DNA of 64,000 nucleotides from Arion vulgaris (taxonomy: Eukaryota > Mollusca > Gastropoda > Stylommatophora > Arionidae): the NCBI GenBank assembly GCA_020796225.1, contig CM036761.1, forward strand, positions 33,314,928 through 33,378,927. The letters run 5' to 3'. The translations under genes and the position numbers were made by a program. This document shows, piece by piece, positions 29,806 through 41,939 of this stretch (positions are counted from its first letter, which is position 1; every line of letters starts with the position of its first letter). The notes under the pieces were generated by a model. That model had not been told where the DNA came from. It saw only the letters and a list, made by a program, of their open reading frames with translations, and searched no databases.

Positions 29806-30537
29806 TACAACTTTATTGTACTTATTTTTGTGATTGTGTAAATAATACACAATTCATACAGTAGTAATTTGCATTTTCCAACGAACCAAACTATAAAACT
29901 ATGATATAACATTCAACCAGTCTCAACTTTTAACAATGCTTCGATCCCTAACCAGTCTAAAGTACAAGCACGACTGAATAGATTTCAATAATTGAGAAAT
30001 TAAGGTCATTTAGAGACAGCTGTTTTGAGATATAAATAATCAACTACTTTATATCATATTACCCGTATTCTTCCCTTCTGTATTCTCACCCAACCTTGCC
30101 TTGTATTTGATCTAATTAATGATACATTAAAAATACCTAATTAATGATACATTTAAAATAGCAATGCTTTTGTGAAAGACATTATTTGTTTGCTTTTCTT
30201 GTTTAAAACCTAATTGTTCCGCATTTATCTTAAGTTTGACTTTTTTTAAACTTGAATGAGTTTCTTGTAACTTCAGTACCTAAAGATTGTTCTGATGGCA
30301 AATATATACACATTTTTATGTGTGTAGTTCTGAGAGCCATAATTGTGAGTTCTGTATTGTGTTTTTGAAATATGTTTTCTTGGTACATATATGTTTAAGG
30401 ACTGTGCCCTTTTTTAAAACATAGAATGTTATATATAAATTCAATGCATATGACTAGGTTTGAGGTAGAAAATAAGGCACAAGATCAAATTGAGTGAAAA
30501 AAATTTGTGTCTCTGCTTTATGTGCTCCCAACAAGTA

Positions 30538-31229
30538 CTATAGTTCATTCCAAAATTCGAGAACACTCTAGGGTTTAATTTGTACAAAATCTACCTGATG
30601 CATACCGGTGATTTTTTTGCAAGCAGTCTTATATATCTCACGACCTTACCAATACATGTTTAACTAATTGGTAGGTAGCTTGGTTGATGCAAAAAACGTT
30701 TTTTGTTTTATAATTTTGCATAAACACAACAAAATGATCATCAAAGTTTAGAATTTACAGTAATACACTAAATGGTGGTGAATGATTGCAAAGGCGTATC
30801 CCTATTACATATTATAAAAAAGAGGTGACATAGTGAACAAATGATACCTTCCACTTCTATAAATGAAAGTAAATGTTGCGTACATACGCCAATGACAGTC
30901 GGTAGAAAACATTGGGAACTGATTAATTCCACGGGATTCCCGATTTTGACTTGCACTGAATTGCATGTGGAACACAGAAATGCTTAGTTATATACAAACT
31001 TGACAATCGTACTGTAAAATTTCAACAAGTATACCAAATCAACATCGCTGTAATTATAGTAATAACATATAATAAAAATCTTACAGAACTAAAGGTTTGG
31101 GTGGGCAAAAATATTTTGGAAGGTTGTTACTGTTACCTATATAAAAATGCAAAAATCAAGAATTTATGTCAAGTGGATGATTTTATAACGGTCGGTAAAG
31201 ATGTTCACGAATTTTGTAACGAACTATAG
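30538..31229. mobile_element. Non-autonomous DNA transposon with TIRs
   Basis: CTATAGTTCATTCC-AAAATTCG at the left and its imperfect complement ending CGAACTATAG at the right match at 24 of 27 positions. The element is about 690 bases with no coding potential. The outer TA-rich palindrome is compatible with a TA target (Tc1/mariner-like), but the exact edge is ambiguous. Confidence 0.7.
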
Positions 31230-31264
31230 TGATTTTGTTTTCCATCTGCTACGAGTTCAGGCGT

Positions 31265-31515
31265 AATCATGGTGCATAATATGATACCTTTGGCTGATAT
31301 TTGCATGAAGATTTGCTTTCCTTATCACCAGTATCCCTCGTCTTTCAGACAAGCCTTACTCTGACCTGAGAGGTACTTGTAATTTAGATCCCCAGTAAAG
31401 GTCAGGAACCATGTAGTTCAACTGTGTGCACACTGAAAACTTTTGTCCCAAACTGGCCTCAAAGTCCTGGAATTTCCACTGCACATGGTCGCTAGCACAG
31501 CTTGCTATCAACTTT
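31265..31515 (-). mobile_element. SINE-D
   Basis: It carries TTTGCTTTCCTTATCACCAG, GAGGTACTTGTAATTTAGAT and a degenerate tRNA-like head at its right end (complement of CTGGCCTCAAAGTCC). It lies 36 bases from the TIR element. Confidence 0.55.
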
Positions 31516-31789
31516 GGCGACCTCACTAATGATGCTTATGTATAAATTCAAAATTATGTTTATCATTTTTTTTCATTATCAGATTTTCTTTGGAGCAGAT
31601 TTACATATATACAGTACTGCTGTGGTTAAGTTGTTAGAGCTCTTGCTTCACAAATGAAGGGACTGTTCGCTTCCTGATTCAGACATGTTTCATTCAATTC
31701 AGATGAGAAATTGAATATATCATTCGCTGTGTTGAAAAGCAAAGTATTGCCATTAAAGGAACCTGGCAGTCAGGTATTTTAGCGATCTC

Positions 31790-32450
31790 TGCTCATGTGT
31801 GTAATTCATTGTAGACCACACACTGGGCAGTCAGGTTGAGGTCTGTCAGGTTTTCCCAAAGCGTAGTTTTCAGGTCAACTGGGTGTAAAGACATGCTCTG
31901 GTATCTGTTCCGTCTGTTGACACAGATAGTGGTTCGACTTACTCCTAAGTCTATGTAAGCGTTTGTTGAGTGTACTGTACATAGGTGAAAAATAATGATG
32001 ATCTGTTCTACTGAGGAAGACTTTTCCATAGTCATATCTGGTGTTTGTCTGCTAGTTGTTGATTTTATAAGGGTTTTGATCTCTTGTAAACAGTGGTTGA
32101 TAGATTTGTTCTTTGGCACTGCCTTTTTTAGCCACGGACATCAGGGCTGTCATCATCTTCAATACCAAAATGAGATGGAATCGACTGCAGTTGAATTTCT
32201 GCCTTTTTTGACATCCAAGTAAATTCTATACCATGCTGTCAGCGGATTTAGCCTCCAGGACTTGTATATCTGACAGTGAATCTGTAAGAAAGACTGTGAG
32301 GTTCCTAAAGCCTCACACATCTACAGCAGTATATGCTTTGGGATTACCTTATCTATTACCAGATACATGGAAGAATTGTTGTATCTTCCATCTTCTAGAT
32401 AAGTTAGTTGTATTTAATACACTTGTTCACATTTTATCTCTCCAATGAGT
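31790..32450 (-). mobile_element. LINE RNase H fragment
   Basis: The - strand, in shifting frames, reads VFLTDSLSDIQVLEAKSADS, then LQSIPSHFGIEDDD and KTTLWENLTDLNLTAQC. TDSLS and the IPSHxGIxG region are RNase H motifs of a LINE. A 108-codon open frame (31793-32119) is part of it. Confidence 0.6.
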
Positions 32451-32544
32451 TCCAGATGGTACTTTAGTTCATGTATTGTCATCTGGTCCTCAAATAGATC
32501 CAAGGAAACATGCATACAGAAGAAGAGGTAGAGGAGAAAAGAGA

Positions 32545-32840
32545 AGTGAATAAGTGAGCCATGAAAATTATCAATATGCATACACCTTCAACATCTACTG
32601 AGCACCCATGGGTCTGTCCGAGTGCTCGACATTAGTTTGTGTAACCAGTAACCAAATTCCACAATTAAGTGGTTTTATGATTGTTTGTATGATATTCTTT
32701 CAAATAAGATCATTTATCTATTAATCAATGAGGACTATCATCATAACACTCCGGACATGTCCATAGGTGCTCCAAACTCCGTTTCAGCAAATCCAGCAGT
32801 GTCCAGCTACCCAACACAGCTCGATGTTGATTAATCAATC
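32545..32840. mobile_element. Two LINE 3'-end fragments in opposite orientation
   Basis: 32545-32680 (+) carries the family end seen at 20580-20660 (CAATATGCATACACCTTCAA, GAGCACCCATGGGTCTGTCC). 32735-32840 (-) carries the end seen at 61000-61090 (ACTCCGGACATGTCCATAGG). Confidence 0.5.
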
Positions 32841-32879
32841 CATTAATGGCAAGAAACTGACCAGCATCATTTATTTTTG

Positions 32880-33600
32880 TATTTTGTTAATAGTTACATC
32901 TTACTAAGCCAATATAACAAGATCATGTATTTTTACTGTTAATTAGATATAACAAACTGATTTGTGTTAATGTTAACCAGATATAATAAATATGATCAGC
33001 AGGTATTGTTAACCAAGCATAACATAATATTGTGTAATAACAAGAATACTAGTAGTGACTAGCTTTAATTAAGTCAGATATTGATACGTTTCTTTTTGTA
33101 TTTGCCATAATTGATTCATTTTGATATTCATATTAGAGATTTCAAGTTCTCACCCTTTGTCCTGATGTCAATCAGCAGTCGACTCATGTTTCTTCAGTTT
33201 TGTTGTCTCCAAGTCACAGCATTGTTGTAAAAGTTAGACTAGGTACATCAGCCTAACAGTTGAAATTACAAGAATGATAAACCCAAGAATCAAAAACATA
33301 TATAACTCCTAAACTCTGCACTTCTATGCAGTCAAACATACCATAGCAAGAGGCACCAGAAAATGTTACCAACATTTCTGGTCTGGAGAGCTGGAGGAGT
33401 TAAAGAAAAAATTATCAAAGACTAAAAAGAAAGTCTAACCACATACAACATAATATTAAAGGGTGACAGCAATGCTACGAAAACCCACAATTACAAACAT
33501 CAGAAAATTCTAGCATGAACAAACAAAAATGAAAGATCACTGTGTATGTTATGCCACAAAGAGAGAACGCGCATCAGTTAATGCAGCACATCACATGCTA
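32880..33600. other. No recognised feature
   Basis: The sequence is AT-rich, with a few imperfect ATATAACA repeats near 32900-33030 and no supported coding or RNA feature. Confidence 0.4.
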
Positions 33601-33610
33601 TCTATGACTG

Positions 33611-33798
33611 TTCCAAAATATCTTGATAAACGTCTAGAACTTTGTTTCAAAATATCTTGATAAACGCTAGAACTTTGTTCCAAAATATCTTGATAACGCT
33701 AAAACTTTGTTCCAAAATATCTTGATAAACGTCTAGAACTTTGTTCCAAAATATCTTGATAAACGTCTAGAACTTTGTTTCAAAATATCTTGATAAAC
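33611..33798. repeat. 34-bp tandem repeat, about 5.5 units
   Basis: The unit is TTCCAAAATATCTTGATAAACGTCTAGAACTTTG with small deletions in units 2 and 3. Confidence 0.9.
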
Positions 33799-34267
33799 TT
33801 GTAGTCATTCTTACTGCCTCTTGAAATTAATCATTTATTATAGTGTTGTTACCAGCAATATATTATATTATAAGCTGCCAGTCTGTTCACTTGTTCTAGT
33901 GTGGTTTACATCATTTCTACCCATGTTTTTTCCTATTACTGTTTTTGTACAAATATATACTTATATTTCGTTTTAATGGTTCACTTGTCACATATTTGTT
34001 TGTGCTCTTGAAGTTGGTTTTACCTGCCTGTATTGTTGCTGTCTTCCACACTTCTTATTGTGTCAGTTATATTATTCTGAATGTTTATTATCGTTTCAAT
34101 ATTTTTTACTTGTGCTTTTTGTAGAAACAAACTCAAACATGTTTTTCATTTCAATAAGAAATTGCATCTTTAATTATTTTTTAATTTTCTCTATAAACTG
34201 ACTAAAAGTATGTTCAGTTTTACTATCAAATTTGGCTTGTTCAATGCTTCTATAATTTGACCCAGTC

Positions 34268-34450
34268 AGTGAGCTCGCATTCTTGTGGAGGCGACGAAAA
34301 GATGGTTAGATGGCATAGCAGAATCCTGTTGAAGAACAAAAACAACCATCACCCAAGCCACTACAACAGCGCAAGACAACAGAAAACTACGACACTGGGC
34401 AACAACCCGGTAGCAGTGTGATGGCAAAAGAAGTGAGCTCACATTCTTGT
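34268..34450 (+). mobile_element. Small LINE 3' fragment with 19-bp target duplication
   Basis: AGTGAGCTCRCATTCTTGT (one mismatch) flanks the insert at 34268-34286 and 34432-34450. The insert resembles a LINE tail (RRRK-type basic start, GGGCAACAACCCGG near the end) and matches 24965-25090. Confidence 0.7.
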
Positions 34451-34869
34451 TTCTCCATCCTATATGAGATGGTCCTCTTGCAGTTTATTTCCAACAATTT
34501 AATTTGTTTTGTTTATCTCACAATGTAAACTGCAAAAACATTGTTGGGTTTGGTTTACGTCAGACTACGTATTGTGAGACATATATGTAATCTAACAAAT
34601 TTCTCATCAGTCATATAATACTTTAATGTAGACTCATCAAAGTCATATAATACATTATGTAGATATTTCATTTGGTTTGTATAAAAGAACGAATATGTTA
34701 ATGGATTTTGGAGGATATTACTCATCATTATATTTAGTCTTGTGACATTTAAATATTTTGATTAATTTTTGGGGATGACAGTAGAACATATAATTTTTCA
34801 CTATTTTTCCCTAACATAATCGGTTAGTCATTTTTCTTTTTTTTCATTCTTCTCTCTCTCACAATTGTT

Positions 34870-35110
34870 CTTAAGCCATTTTTATCATTCAAATGTGATA
34901 TATAAACAGCTTTAATACCAAGAACGGGTCTACGCTCACAACCTTCAGTACCAATTGGAGCTCTGTTGCTTATCCTTCAGTGGTGTGTTCGGTTTCAACC
35001 AGCGTTTACTGGGTTCGCTCTCTGTTAGCCCTTTGCTGTCCCCAGCCAAACCTGCAAGACAGCAGGTTGCTATTATCTTTTAGGGCAGCGACCCTTAGAT
35101 GGCCTGCCCT
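34870..35110 (-). mobile_element. Fragment of the GC-rich unknown element
   Basis: GATATATAAACAGC, CAATTGGAGCTCTGTTGCTT and ATCCTTCAGTGGTGTGTTCG match the left end of the insert at 54651-55934. It shows that element is a dispersed repeat. Confidence 0.6.
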
Positions 35111-35159
35111 CCCGGGTTTATGAGCGCCATCTGCCCAGCATCATTCTTCTTACATTTGC

Positions 35160-35300
35160 CCGCTATGAATTCAGGCATAGTCAAGGCACCTGGTATGGCC
35201 CATCTGACAGATTTTTGCATGAAAGCCTGCTTTCCTTTTTATCAGTGTCCGCCGCCATATAGGGGTGGCTTCTCCAACTTCAGATGTATTTATTTCATTC
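35160..35300 (-). mobile_element. SINE-D body fragment
   Basis: TATGAATTCAGGCATAGTCA, TTTTTGCATGAAAGCCTGC and AACTTCAGATGTATTT mark the family. The tRNA-like head is absent. Confidence 0.5.
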
Positions 35301-35466
35301 AAGTTAATCTCTCTTTACGTCCATTAATTATTTTGTAATTCCCCTCACTTTGCTCCTTTACTATATAGATGTTTCCATTTTTTTAAGTATATTCAGTTAC
35401 GAGTTTCAGTGCAATTACTAGACAAATATCATGTTCACTCCCACTTTGTTTTTCTGTCTGTTTATG

Positions 35467-35730
35467 TTAGATTGATAGTTGGACTTGTTCTGTTCAACAA
35501 AATATTGCAACTGAACTGTTAGATTGATAGTTGGACTTGTTCTGTTCAACAAAATATTGCAACTGAACTGTTAGATTGATAGTTGGACTTGTTCTGTTCA
35601 ACAAAATATTGCAACTGAACTGTTAGATTGATAGTTGGACTTGTTCTGTTCAACAAAATATTGCAACTGAACTGTTAGATTGATAGGCTGGACTTGTTCT
35701 GTTCAACAAAATATTGCAACTGAACTGTTT
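35467..35730. repeat. 52-bp tandem repeat, five units
   Basis: The unit begins GTTAGATTGATAGTTGGACT and ends TTGCAACTGAACT. Units 1-4 are virtually identical, and a diverged sixth half-unit follows to about 35810. Confidence 0.9.
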
Positions 35731-36038
35731 TTCTGTCTGTTTGTGTTAGAATGATAGCTGGACTTGTTCTGTTGAACATAATCTGTTGAACATAATATTG
35801 CAACTGAATTTGTGTAGATCATTATTGCTGGCTGTTGTTTCATTGTCAAACTGCTATATTATACATTCAAGACAGTATATGAATTATATGATAAGAAATC
35901 TGTAAATGGCCAAGAATTGATGCCCACATATTCACAGTGTAGTTTATCTTATATGCACAGATCATAAAGTCTACAGCAGGCTTCGCAGTGGCAGAGATAA
36001 TGTTAATCTTTGTTTTGTTGGCCACACATCATTTTCAG

Positions 36039-36140
36039 GATGTCCAACAAGAAGGTGAAGCAAGGTTCTGGTACCCAGAGCAAAGCAAGGGATGTCTCCG
36101 CTCTCCTCCTGACTCTTTCGATCTCGGCTTCAAATTTTGA
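36039..36140 (+). CDS. Possible terminal exon of an unknown gene
   Basis: A T-rich tract and TTTTCAG precede 33 open codons ending in TGA: DVQQEGEARFWYPEQSKGCL, then RSPPDSFDLGFKF. The stretch is more GC-rich than its surroundings. No upstream exon in the right phase could be named, and an ATG one base inside gives an alternative open frame. This is weak, not a gene call. Confidence 0.25.
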   Translation, partial: DVQQEGEARFWYPEQSKGCLRSPPDSFDLGFKF

Positions 36141-36661
36141 GACCTCTAGTATAACCTCTCTAATATTTCACACGCTTATATAATGTGGGATTACCATTTT
36201 TTGTCATAACATTAAAAATATTCATTGACTAAACATACCCAATATCTTACTATCCCTATGCTATTATATACCATTATCTTTGTTGCATATATAAACAAAT
36301 TTGTTTAGTATTTCATTGTTTATACATTTTTTCTTTAACATACGCGGCATCAACTAAAAGCCTCCACATGACGGACCATCATTACACTTGTCTTGCTCAT
36401 ATGTGGAATATTCATTGCTACCAGTTGATTTCAAAGTCTGGTGGTAGATAGTTTGTTTAGACATATACAAGTGGCCTCTTCATTTCAATAACTGATTTTT
36501 ATAACTGTTATAAATCAATGCATGTGTTTATGTTATTGATTTGATGATTATAGTGACAATTCAATAAAACAATCATTTTTATAAACATAGAAAATATATC
36601 TTCTTATATTTATATCAAGTTGTGTTAGGATGATGTCTGAAAGCTTCTTCTTACTCTCCAG

Positions 36662-36729
36662 GTCAAATGGGAAGCACACCCATGCTAAGGCTGCATGAGT
36701 CAGATTTCCACAATAAGAAAAACAGCTGA
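36662..36729 (+). CDS. Possible terminal exon of an unknown gene
   Basis: A CTTCTTCTTACTCTCCAG acceptor precedes an open segment reading QMGSTPMLRLHESDFHNKKN, S, stop. It might be an alternative or downstream end of the same unknown transcript as 36039-36140. No family is recognised. Confidence 0.2.
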
Positions 36730-36797
36730 ATTTATGGGAAAATCTGGTACATCAGTCTAAGCGGTGATCACACAAGAGAGAGATAAATAAATGGAAC

Positions 36798-37038
36798 TTG
36801 TTCGAGCGTTCCATATCGACCACTTGTTAAACCACTCTTGTGATCTGAGCCTAAGAGCGATTGTACATTGTGCAGTTATACGCCTACAAGCAGGCTAGCA
36901 CATCCTATTTCTGTGATGCTTTTTATTTACTAGGGTAGCTTCCCTAGGTCTGCATCAGTCGCTTCTTACGACATGCCTTGTAGGCCACAGTGTTACTATT
37001 CTTTGCTTCCTTTGGGCCCGGCACCACACAGGCGCCTG
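36798..37038 (-). mobile_element. SINE-B
   Basis: This is a reverse full-length copy: CGTTCCATATCGACCACTTG at the left, TTTATTTACTAGGGTAGCTT, CTTACGACATGCCTTGTAGG and the CACCACACAGGCGCC head at the right. Confidence 0.78.
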
Positions 37039-37284
37039 AATATAAATGATACAACTGAAGAACTTAGTGGAATAAGGGCCTATCCCACTCTTCCATCAAA
37101 ATTAGTTTTCTTTATAATATGATAGCTGGAACCATTTAGTATGTACCCTCAAAAAGTTCTTTGTTGTGGTATAGGTCTAACATATTTATTTGTATTATTG
37201 AAGATAAGATGAATATTTAATGCATTAAAAAAACTGAATGCTTTTTTCTCAGAACTTTAAAAATGTTGGATAGGGTATTGTCAT

Positions 37285-37372
37285 TGTTTTGTAATTTGTA
37301 AAACTACAGTACTTTGTTATTACATGTTTCGCAAATCAGATAGTTTTACTGCAGTCTCATCTCTCTTGTTCA
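37285..37372 (+). mobile_element. Penelope-like terminal fragment
   Basis: AATTTGTAAAACTACAGTAC and AGTTTTACTGCAGTCTCATC match, in reverse orientation, the outer part of the left arm at 3370-3450. Confidence 0.55.
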
Positions 37373-37494
37373 TACAAGCCCTTCAATTGTTAACTACATC
37401 ATGGTATGGTTAGAATCATCATCGTCACATTCACAATGTCCCTATAGGTATTCAATCTCTATTTGCTGAAAGTTCTGCCATCAGAGAATATACA

Positions 37495-37750
37495 CAATAG
37501 GTTTGACAAGATTTCAAATTTCCCTCAACTCCTTAGAAGTCAAGTACCTATTTTGGGATGCGTAGACTGAAGAACAATATTAGAGGGCAGGGTCCAGGAC
37601 GCAGAGGCAGACCAAGAAGAAGATGGCTACAAGATATTAAAGAAACCATGAATATGACTATCGACAAGGTGGGTGAACTGGCTTGAGACAGAGTGAATTT
37701 CAGATGCGCTGCAAGGAGAGAAACGTACTATAAAGGATATGCACCTTGAT
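37495..37750 (+). mobile_element. LINE 3' end
   Basis: It reads YFGMRRLKNNIRGQGPGRRG, RPRRRWLQDIKETMNMTIDK, then VGELA and a stop. It is a post-RT tail with a sister copy at 21320-21620. Confidence 0.65.
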
Positions 37751-37795
37751 GATGAGACTAGAGAAACAGCCATGTCAGGAATTGAACTCTTATAT

Positions 37796-38042
37796 CGCCG
37801 AGTGGTTACCGGGCCCAAATTTGGGATGTAAAGAATAGAACCACTGTTACCTACCACGCATGTCGTAAGAGGCGACTAAGGAGGTTTGGTTGAAATCGGA
37901 TGCATGTGTCCTAAACGTGTAGAAGTCTTATGTGTTTAGGGGCCTACCAAACCAATGTGCAACGATACACGTTCTTGGCAAAGATCAAACATATCACAAA
38001 GAGTGATTACAATTGGTCGTAAAGAACGAACGCAAAGAAGAA
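37796..38042 (+). mobile_element. SINE-A
   Basis: This full-length copy runs from CGCCGAGTGGTTACCGGGCC to CGAACGCAAAGAAGAA. Confidence 0.8.
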
Positions 38043-38119
38043 CTCCTATATGTCTATCATTTAATTCAGAACTGTGCTATAGAGACTCCCATATAAAGTT
38101 AAGTAACATCTATATCTAA

Positions 38120-38835
38120 AGTAAGTTTGAAAAGTAATAAAAGTGGAAAAGTTTATGTGGAAAGTAATGCGAGTGAAGAAAGTATTTTAAATGTGAAAAG
38201 TAATGCAAAAGTGGAAATTAACGTAAGTGCGAAAAGTAATGTATGTGTGAAAAGTAGCATATGTGTGAACATTAACGTCGGTGCAGAATGTAACATTAAG
38301 TGTGAAAATTAATTAAGTAATGTATGTGTGGAAAGTACTGTTCAATGTGGAAAGTAACATAAATTGTGGAAATTAAGTGTGGAAAGTAACAAATTGTGGA
38401 AATTAAGTGTGGAAAGTAACATAAATTGTGGAAATTAATGTGAAAGTAACATAAATTGTGGAAATTAAGTGTGGAAAGTAACATAAATTGTGAAAAGTAA
38501 CATAAATTGTGGAAATTAAGTGTGGAAAGTAACATAAATTGTGGAAATTAAGTGTGGAAAGTAACATAAATTGTGAAAAGTAACATAAATTGTGAAAATT
38601 AAGTGTGAAAAGTAACATAAATTGTGGAAATTAAGTGCGGAAAGTAACAAATTGTGGAAATTAAGTGTGGAAAGTAAAATAAATTGTGGAAGGTAACACA
38701 CTTTACATCAAACCAAGTCTGTAACATAAATGTGGAAAGTAACAAAAATGTTGAAATCAAGTGTGAAAGTAACAAAAATGTTGAAATCAAGTGTGGAAAG
38801 TAACACATTTTACTTGAAACCAAGTCTGTAACATA
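38120..38835. repeat. About 30-bp tandem array, two subtypes
   Basis: Many units are of the type AAGTGTGGAAAGTAACATAA plus ATTGTGGAAATT. The first 200 bases hold a diverged subtype (AAAAGTAATG) and the core is more homogeneous. Open frames across it are repeat artefacts. Confidence 0.88.
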
Positions 38836-39109
38836 AACTTCTAATTTATTATCAAATAGACTATGACAAAAAAGACAACTATAACGAACAAGTAATTCAT
38901 GAAACAGAATTAATAAATCGGTACGCTCACAATTCTCATACATATTTCTAACCTTTCAACATTGAAGAGTTATACAAGTATTTTCAAATAATTATTGATA
39001 TTTCACATCACAACAAATTCAAAATGTAGAAGTAATCCTCAACATTATAATGATGTCGGGTTTGACAAGTTAAGAGACCTCACTGTAAAATTTCTCTACA
39101 TTTAGAGAT

Positions 39110-39640
39110 GAGGTTATGTTATGTTATGCGATCGACGTCACTGCACATTGGGCATTCCCATGCATGCTCTGTCCTCCGCTGCAGCAGCCATCCTAAAGTC
39201 CATTTGCTCACCGTACCCATGAGAAGTTGATTACTATATCTTCTCTCTCTACCACGAAGACGACACTGTCTGGCATGTCCACACTTAACGCTAATTCTCG
39301 AACTCGTTCCAGTGTCTGAGACGTGCCTATGTCACATAATTGAGAGCGTACCGCATTGATGATATCGGCTCTGTCCATACTTCTGCCCATTTGAGTTGGG
39401 GCATTGTTTGCAAGAAAGTCTGCACGCTCATTACCCTGCACTCTAGCATGTCCAGGTGTGTACAGCCAAGTCATTTTCTTGAAATGTGATCTCCGAATGC
39501 TGTCCACCCATTCCACACGCATACTTCCAGATTCAATCAGTTGAAGCATATTCATCGAGTCTGATATGATGATCGTATGGGTAACCTGTTGCTCAGCCAC
39601 CCATGACAGAGCCCTGGAGATGAGGTCCACCTGTGTGGTG
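39110..39640 (-). mobile_element. LINE RNase H domain
   Basis: The - strand ORF reads SWVAEQQVTHTIIISDSMNM, then MTWLYTPGHARVQGNERADF and MGRSMDRADIINAVR. ISDS and GHARVQGNERAD are RNase H motifs. A SINE-B in opposite orientation abuts its 5' side at about 39634. Confidence 0.75.
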
Positions 39641-39884
39641 CCAGGGTTCGCAAGAGAAGCAAAGAATAGTACCACTGCGACCTACAAGGCATGTTGTAAG
39701 AGGCGACTGATGTAGGACCTAGGAAGCTACTCTAGTAAATAAAAAGCATTGCATAAATCTGATGTGCTGGCCTACTTGTAGGCGCATAACTGGCACAACA
39801 TACAATCGCTCTTAGGCTCAGATCACATACAAATCACATAGTGGTTAACAAGTGGTCGATATGGAGCGTTTGAAGAAGAAGAGA
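39634..39884 (+). mobile_element. SINE-B
   Basis: This full-length copy runs from GTGTGGTGCCAGGGTTCGC to GCGTTTGAAGAAGAAGAG. Confidence 0.8.
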
Positions 39885-40024
39885 TGAGATCAGTTCTACT
39901 TCCGACAAGTTGTCTTCTCTGACTTGGTAAACCAGTACACAATTATATCTGGGTCCCAGAGAAGACTAAACTTTGCCTTGACAACAAGCTTGATGCTTCA
40001 GCATGATCAATGACCTTTTTGTTC

Positions 40025-40135
40025 TTCTGCTATGAATTCAGGTGCAGTGGTTGATTTTTGCATGAAGGTGTGCTTTCCTTGTTATTAGTGTTCATCGTCA
40101 TACATGCATGTCTTCTGCGACTTCAGAGGTTATCA
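40025..40135 (-). mobile_element. SINE-D body fragment
   Basis: CTGCTATGAATTCAGGTGCA and CGACTTCAGAGGTTATCAA mark the family. Confidence 0.5.
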
Positions 40136-40244
40136 ATGACCCATACAGAAGAAGAACCTGGAGAAGATTGTCCTGGCTTGATACTTTAGCATGGTCAATG
40201 ACCTAATACAGAAGTACCTGGAGAAGATTATCCTGTGCCAGGAA

Positions 40245-40945
40245 GCACGCAGAAATTTGGCTCAACAGTGATATTTAGTAATGAAGTATGGAGCAACACA
40301 TGGCCAAAGTAATAAAGTATGCAGAAGTTTGACTCAACAGTGATGTTTAGTAATGAAGTATGGAGCAACACATGGCCAAAGTAATAAAGTATGCAGAAGT
40401 TTGGCTCAACAGTAATATTTAGTAATGAAGTATGGAGCAGCACATGGCCAAAGTAATAAAGTATGCAGAAGTTTTACTCAAGGTTGATCTTTAGTAATGA
40501 AGTATGGAGCAACACATGGCCAAAGTAATAAAGTATGCAGAAGTTTGGCTCAACAGTGATCTTTAGTAATGAAGTATGGAGCAACACATGGCCAAAGTAA
40601 TAAAGTATGGAGAAGTTTGACTCAAGGTTGATGTTTAGTAATGAAGTATGGAGCAATGAAGTATGGAGCAACACATGGCCAAAGTAATAAAGTATGCAGA
40701 AGTTTGGCTCAACAGTGATGTTTAGTAATAAAGTATGGAGCAACACATGGCCAAGTAATGAGTATGGGCAACACATAGCCAAAGTAATGAAGTATGGAGC
40801 AACACATGGCCAAAGTAATAAAGTATGCTAAAGTTTGGCAACAGCTAATGAAGTATGGAGCAACACATAGCCAAAGTAATGAAGTATGGAGCAACACATG
40901 GCCAAAGTAATAAAGTATGCTAAAGTTTGACGCTATGAAGTTGAA
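40245..40945. repeat. 72-bp tandem array
   Basis: CTCAACAG recurs at 40261, 40333 and 40405, giving a 72-base period with the core AAGTATGGAGCAACACATGG. Later units vary in length through internal deletion (for example 40740-40900). Confidence 0.9.
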
Positions 40946-41289
40946 TGCAATAAAGTATACAATCTGTCTGAATCTAGGGAGTTGTTTAGTAATGAAATAT
41001 GCCCAAGTCTGAATCTATGAAGTTGTTTAGTAATGTGAAGCATTAAAAATTCTGAATCAGATGCCGTTTAGCAATAAACACAAGTCCAGTTCATACATAC
41101 ATTTTTTATTTTATCTGTCAGTAAAGACTATGAGACTGATGTCAATGGTTTCTCTGATCAAACAGTGTATTATTATTGTGCATCATTAAGAAATTGTGCT
41201 TATTAAGGACATCTTATTTTGGCCACCTAAAATGATTGCTAAGATTTATAATAGAAGGAAATGTTGAAGGTGGATTGGCAAGAGGAATA

Positions 41290-41725
41290 CAACACCATAT
41301 GTGGAATTGGTTACTGAACTGACGTCACAGCACTCTGTTCAGACCCATAGGTGCTCAGTCTCCCCAAACAGTCGCCAAAGGGTATGCACACTCCTCTGTC
41401 TGTCCCTCAAGCTCTACTTGCACAATGTGTAATTCAAAACTTCTTAAATTGTTGAATTCAATCAACGTTTATTTTAGTGTCCCCATCCAAAAGTAGGTTG
41501 CCAAGAGACCAAAGAACATTCCCATTATCCATCCTAAACTCCCCAACAATAGATGCAAGCTTGTTCACTCTCTCATTGTGGTGAACACCCACATGCCCAG
41601 AACAGTAGATACACCTGAGTATCTGGAGGTTGGAAATCTCTATAGACGACATCCACTCAAACCGTCATCTGCCATTCTGGGTCTTCCGAAGCATTGACTG
41701 AGAGTCAGATGCAAGTGCACCAGTA
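41290..41725 (-). mobile_element. LINE RNase H 3' end
   Basis: It reads MSSIEISNLQILRCIYCSGH, VGVHHNERVNKLASIVGEF and [19 protein letters not shown], the same family as 20229-20660. Confidence 0.65.
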
Positions 41726-41939
41726 AACAGACTCCCAGAGATCCAATGGAGGGCTATGTGGAAGAATAACATCAAGATATCTACAAACATAAGCTCCATA
41801 GCATACAACCAGCGAGAGGAACAGATAGTGTTGGGGGTTCATAGAAGCATATTGTTTGATATGAGAACAGCAGTTGATCGTATTAGAGTTTTTTAATTGC
41901 GTGTGTATTTATTTGAGTTTTGGGGTTTTTCCCCGTTCA

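Noticed and set aside
32130..32222. Possible + strand terminal exon (SHGHQGCHH... ending LPFLTSK)
   Set aside because: The opposite strand reads through as LINE RNase H (TDSLS and IPSHFGI motifs), which explains the region better.
38296..38943. Repetitive - strand open frames (HNLCYF repeats)
   Set aside because: These are produced by a 30-bp tandem array whose unit length is a multiple of three; not coding.
40228..40897. - strand frames with repeated HVLLHTSLLNITVEPNF
   Set aside because: Produced by the 72-bp tandem repeat, again a multiple of three.
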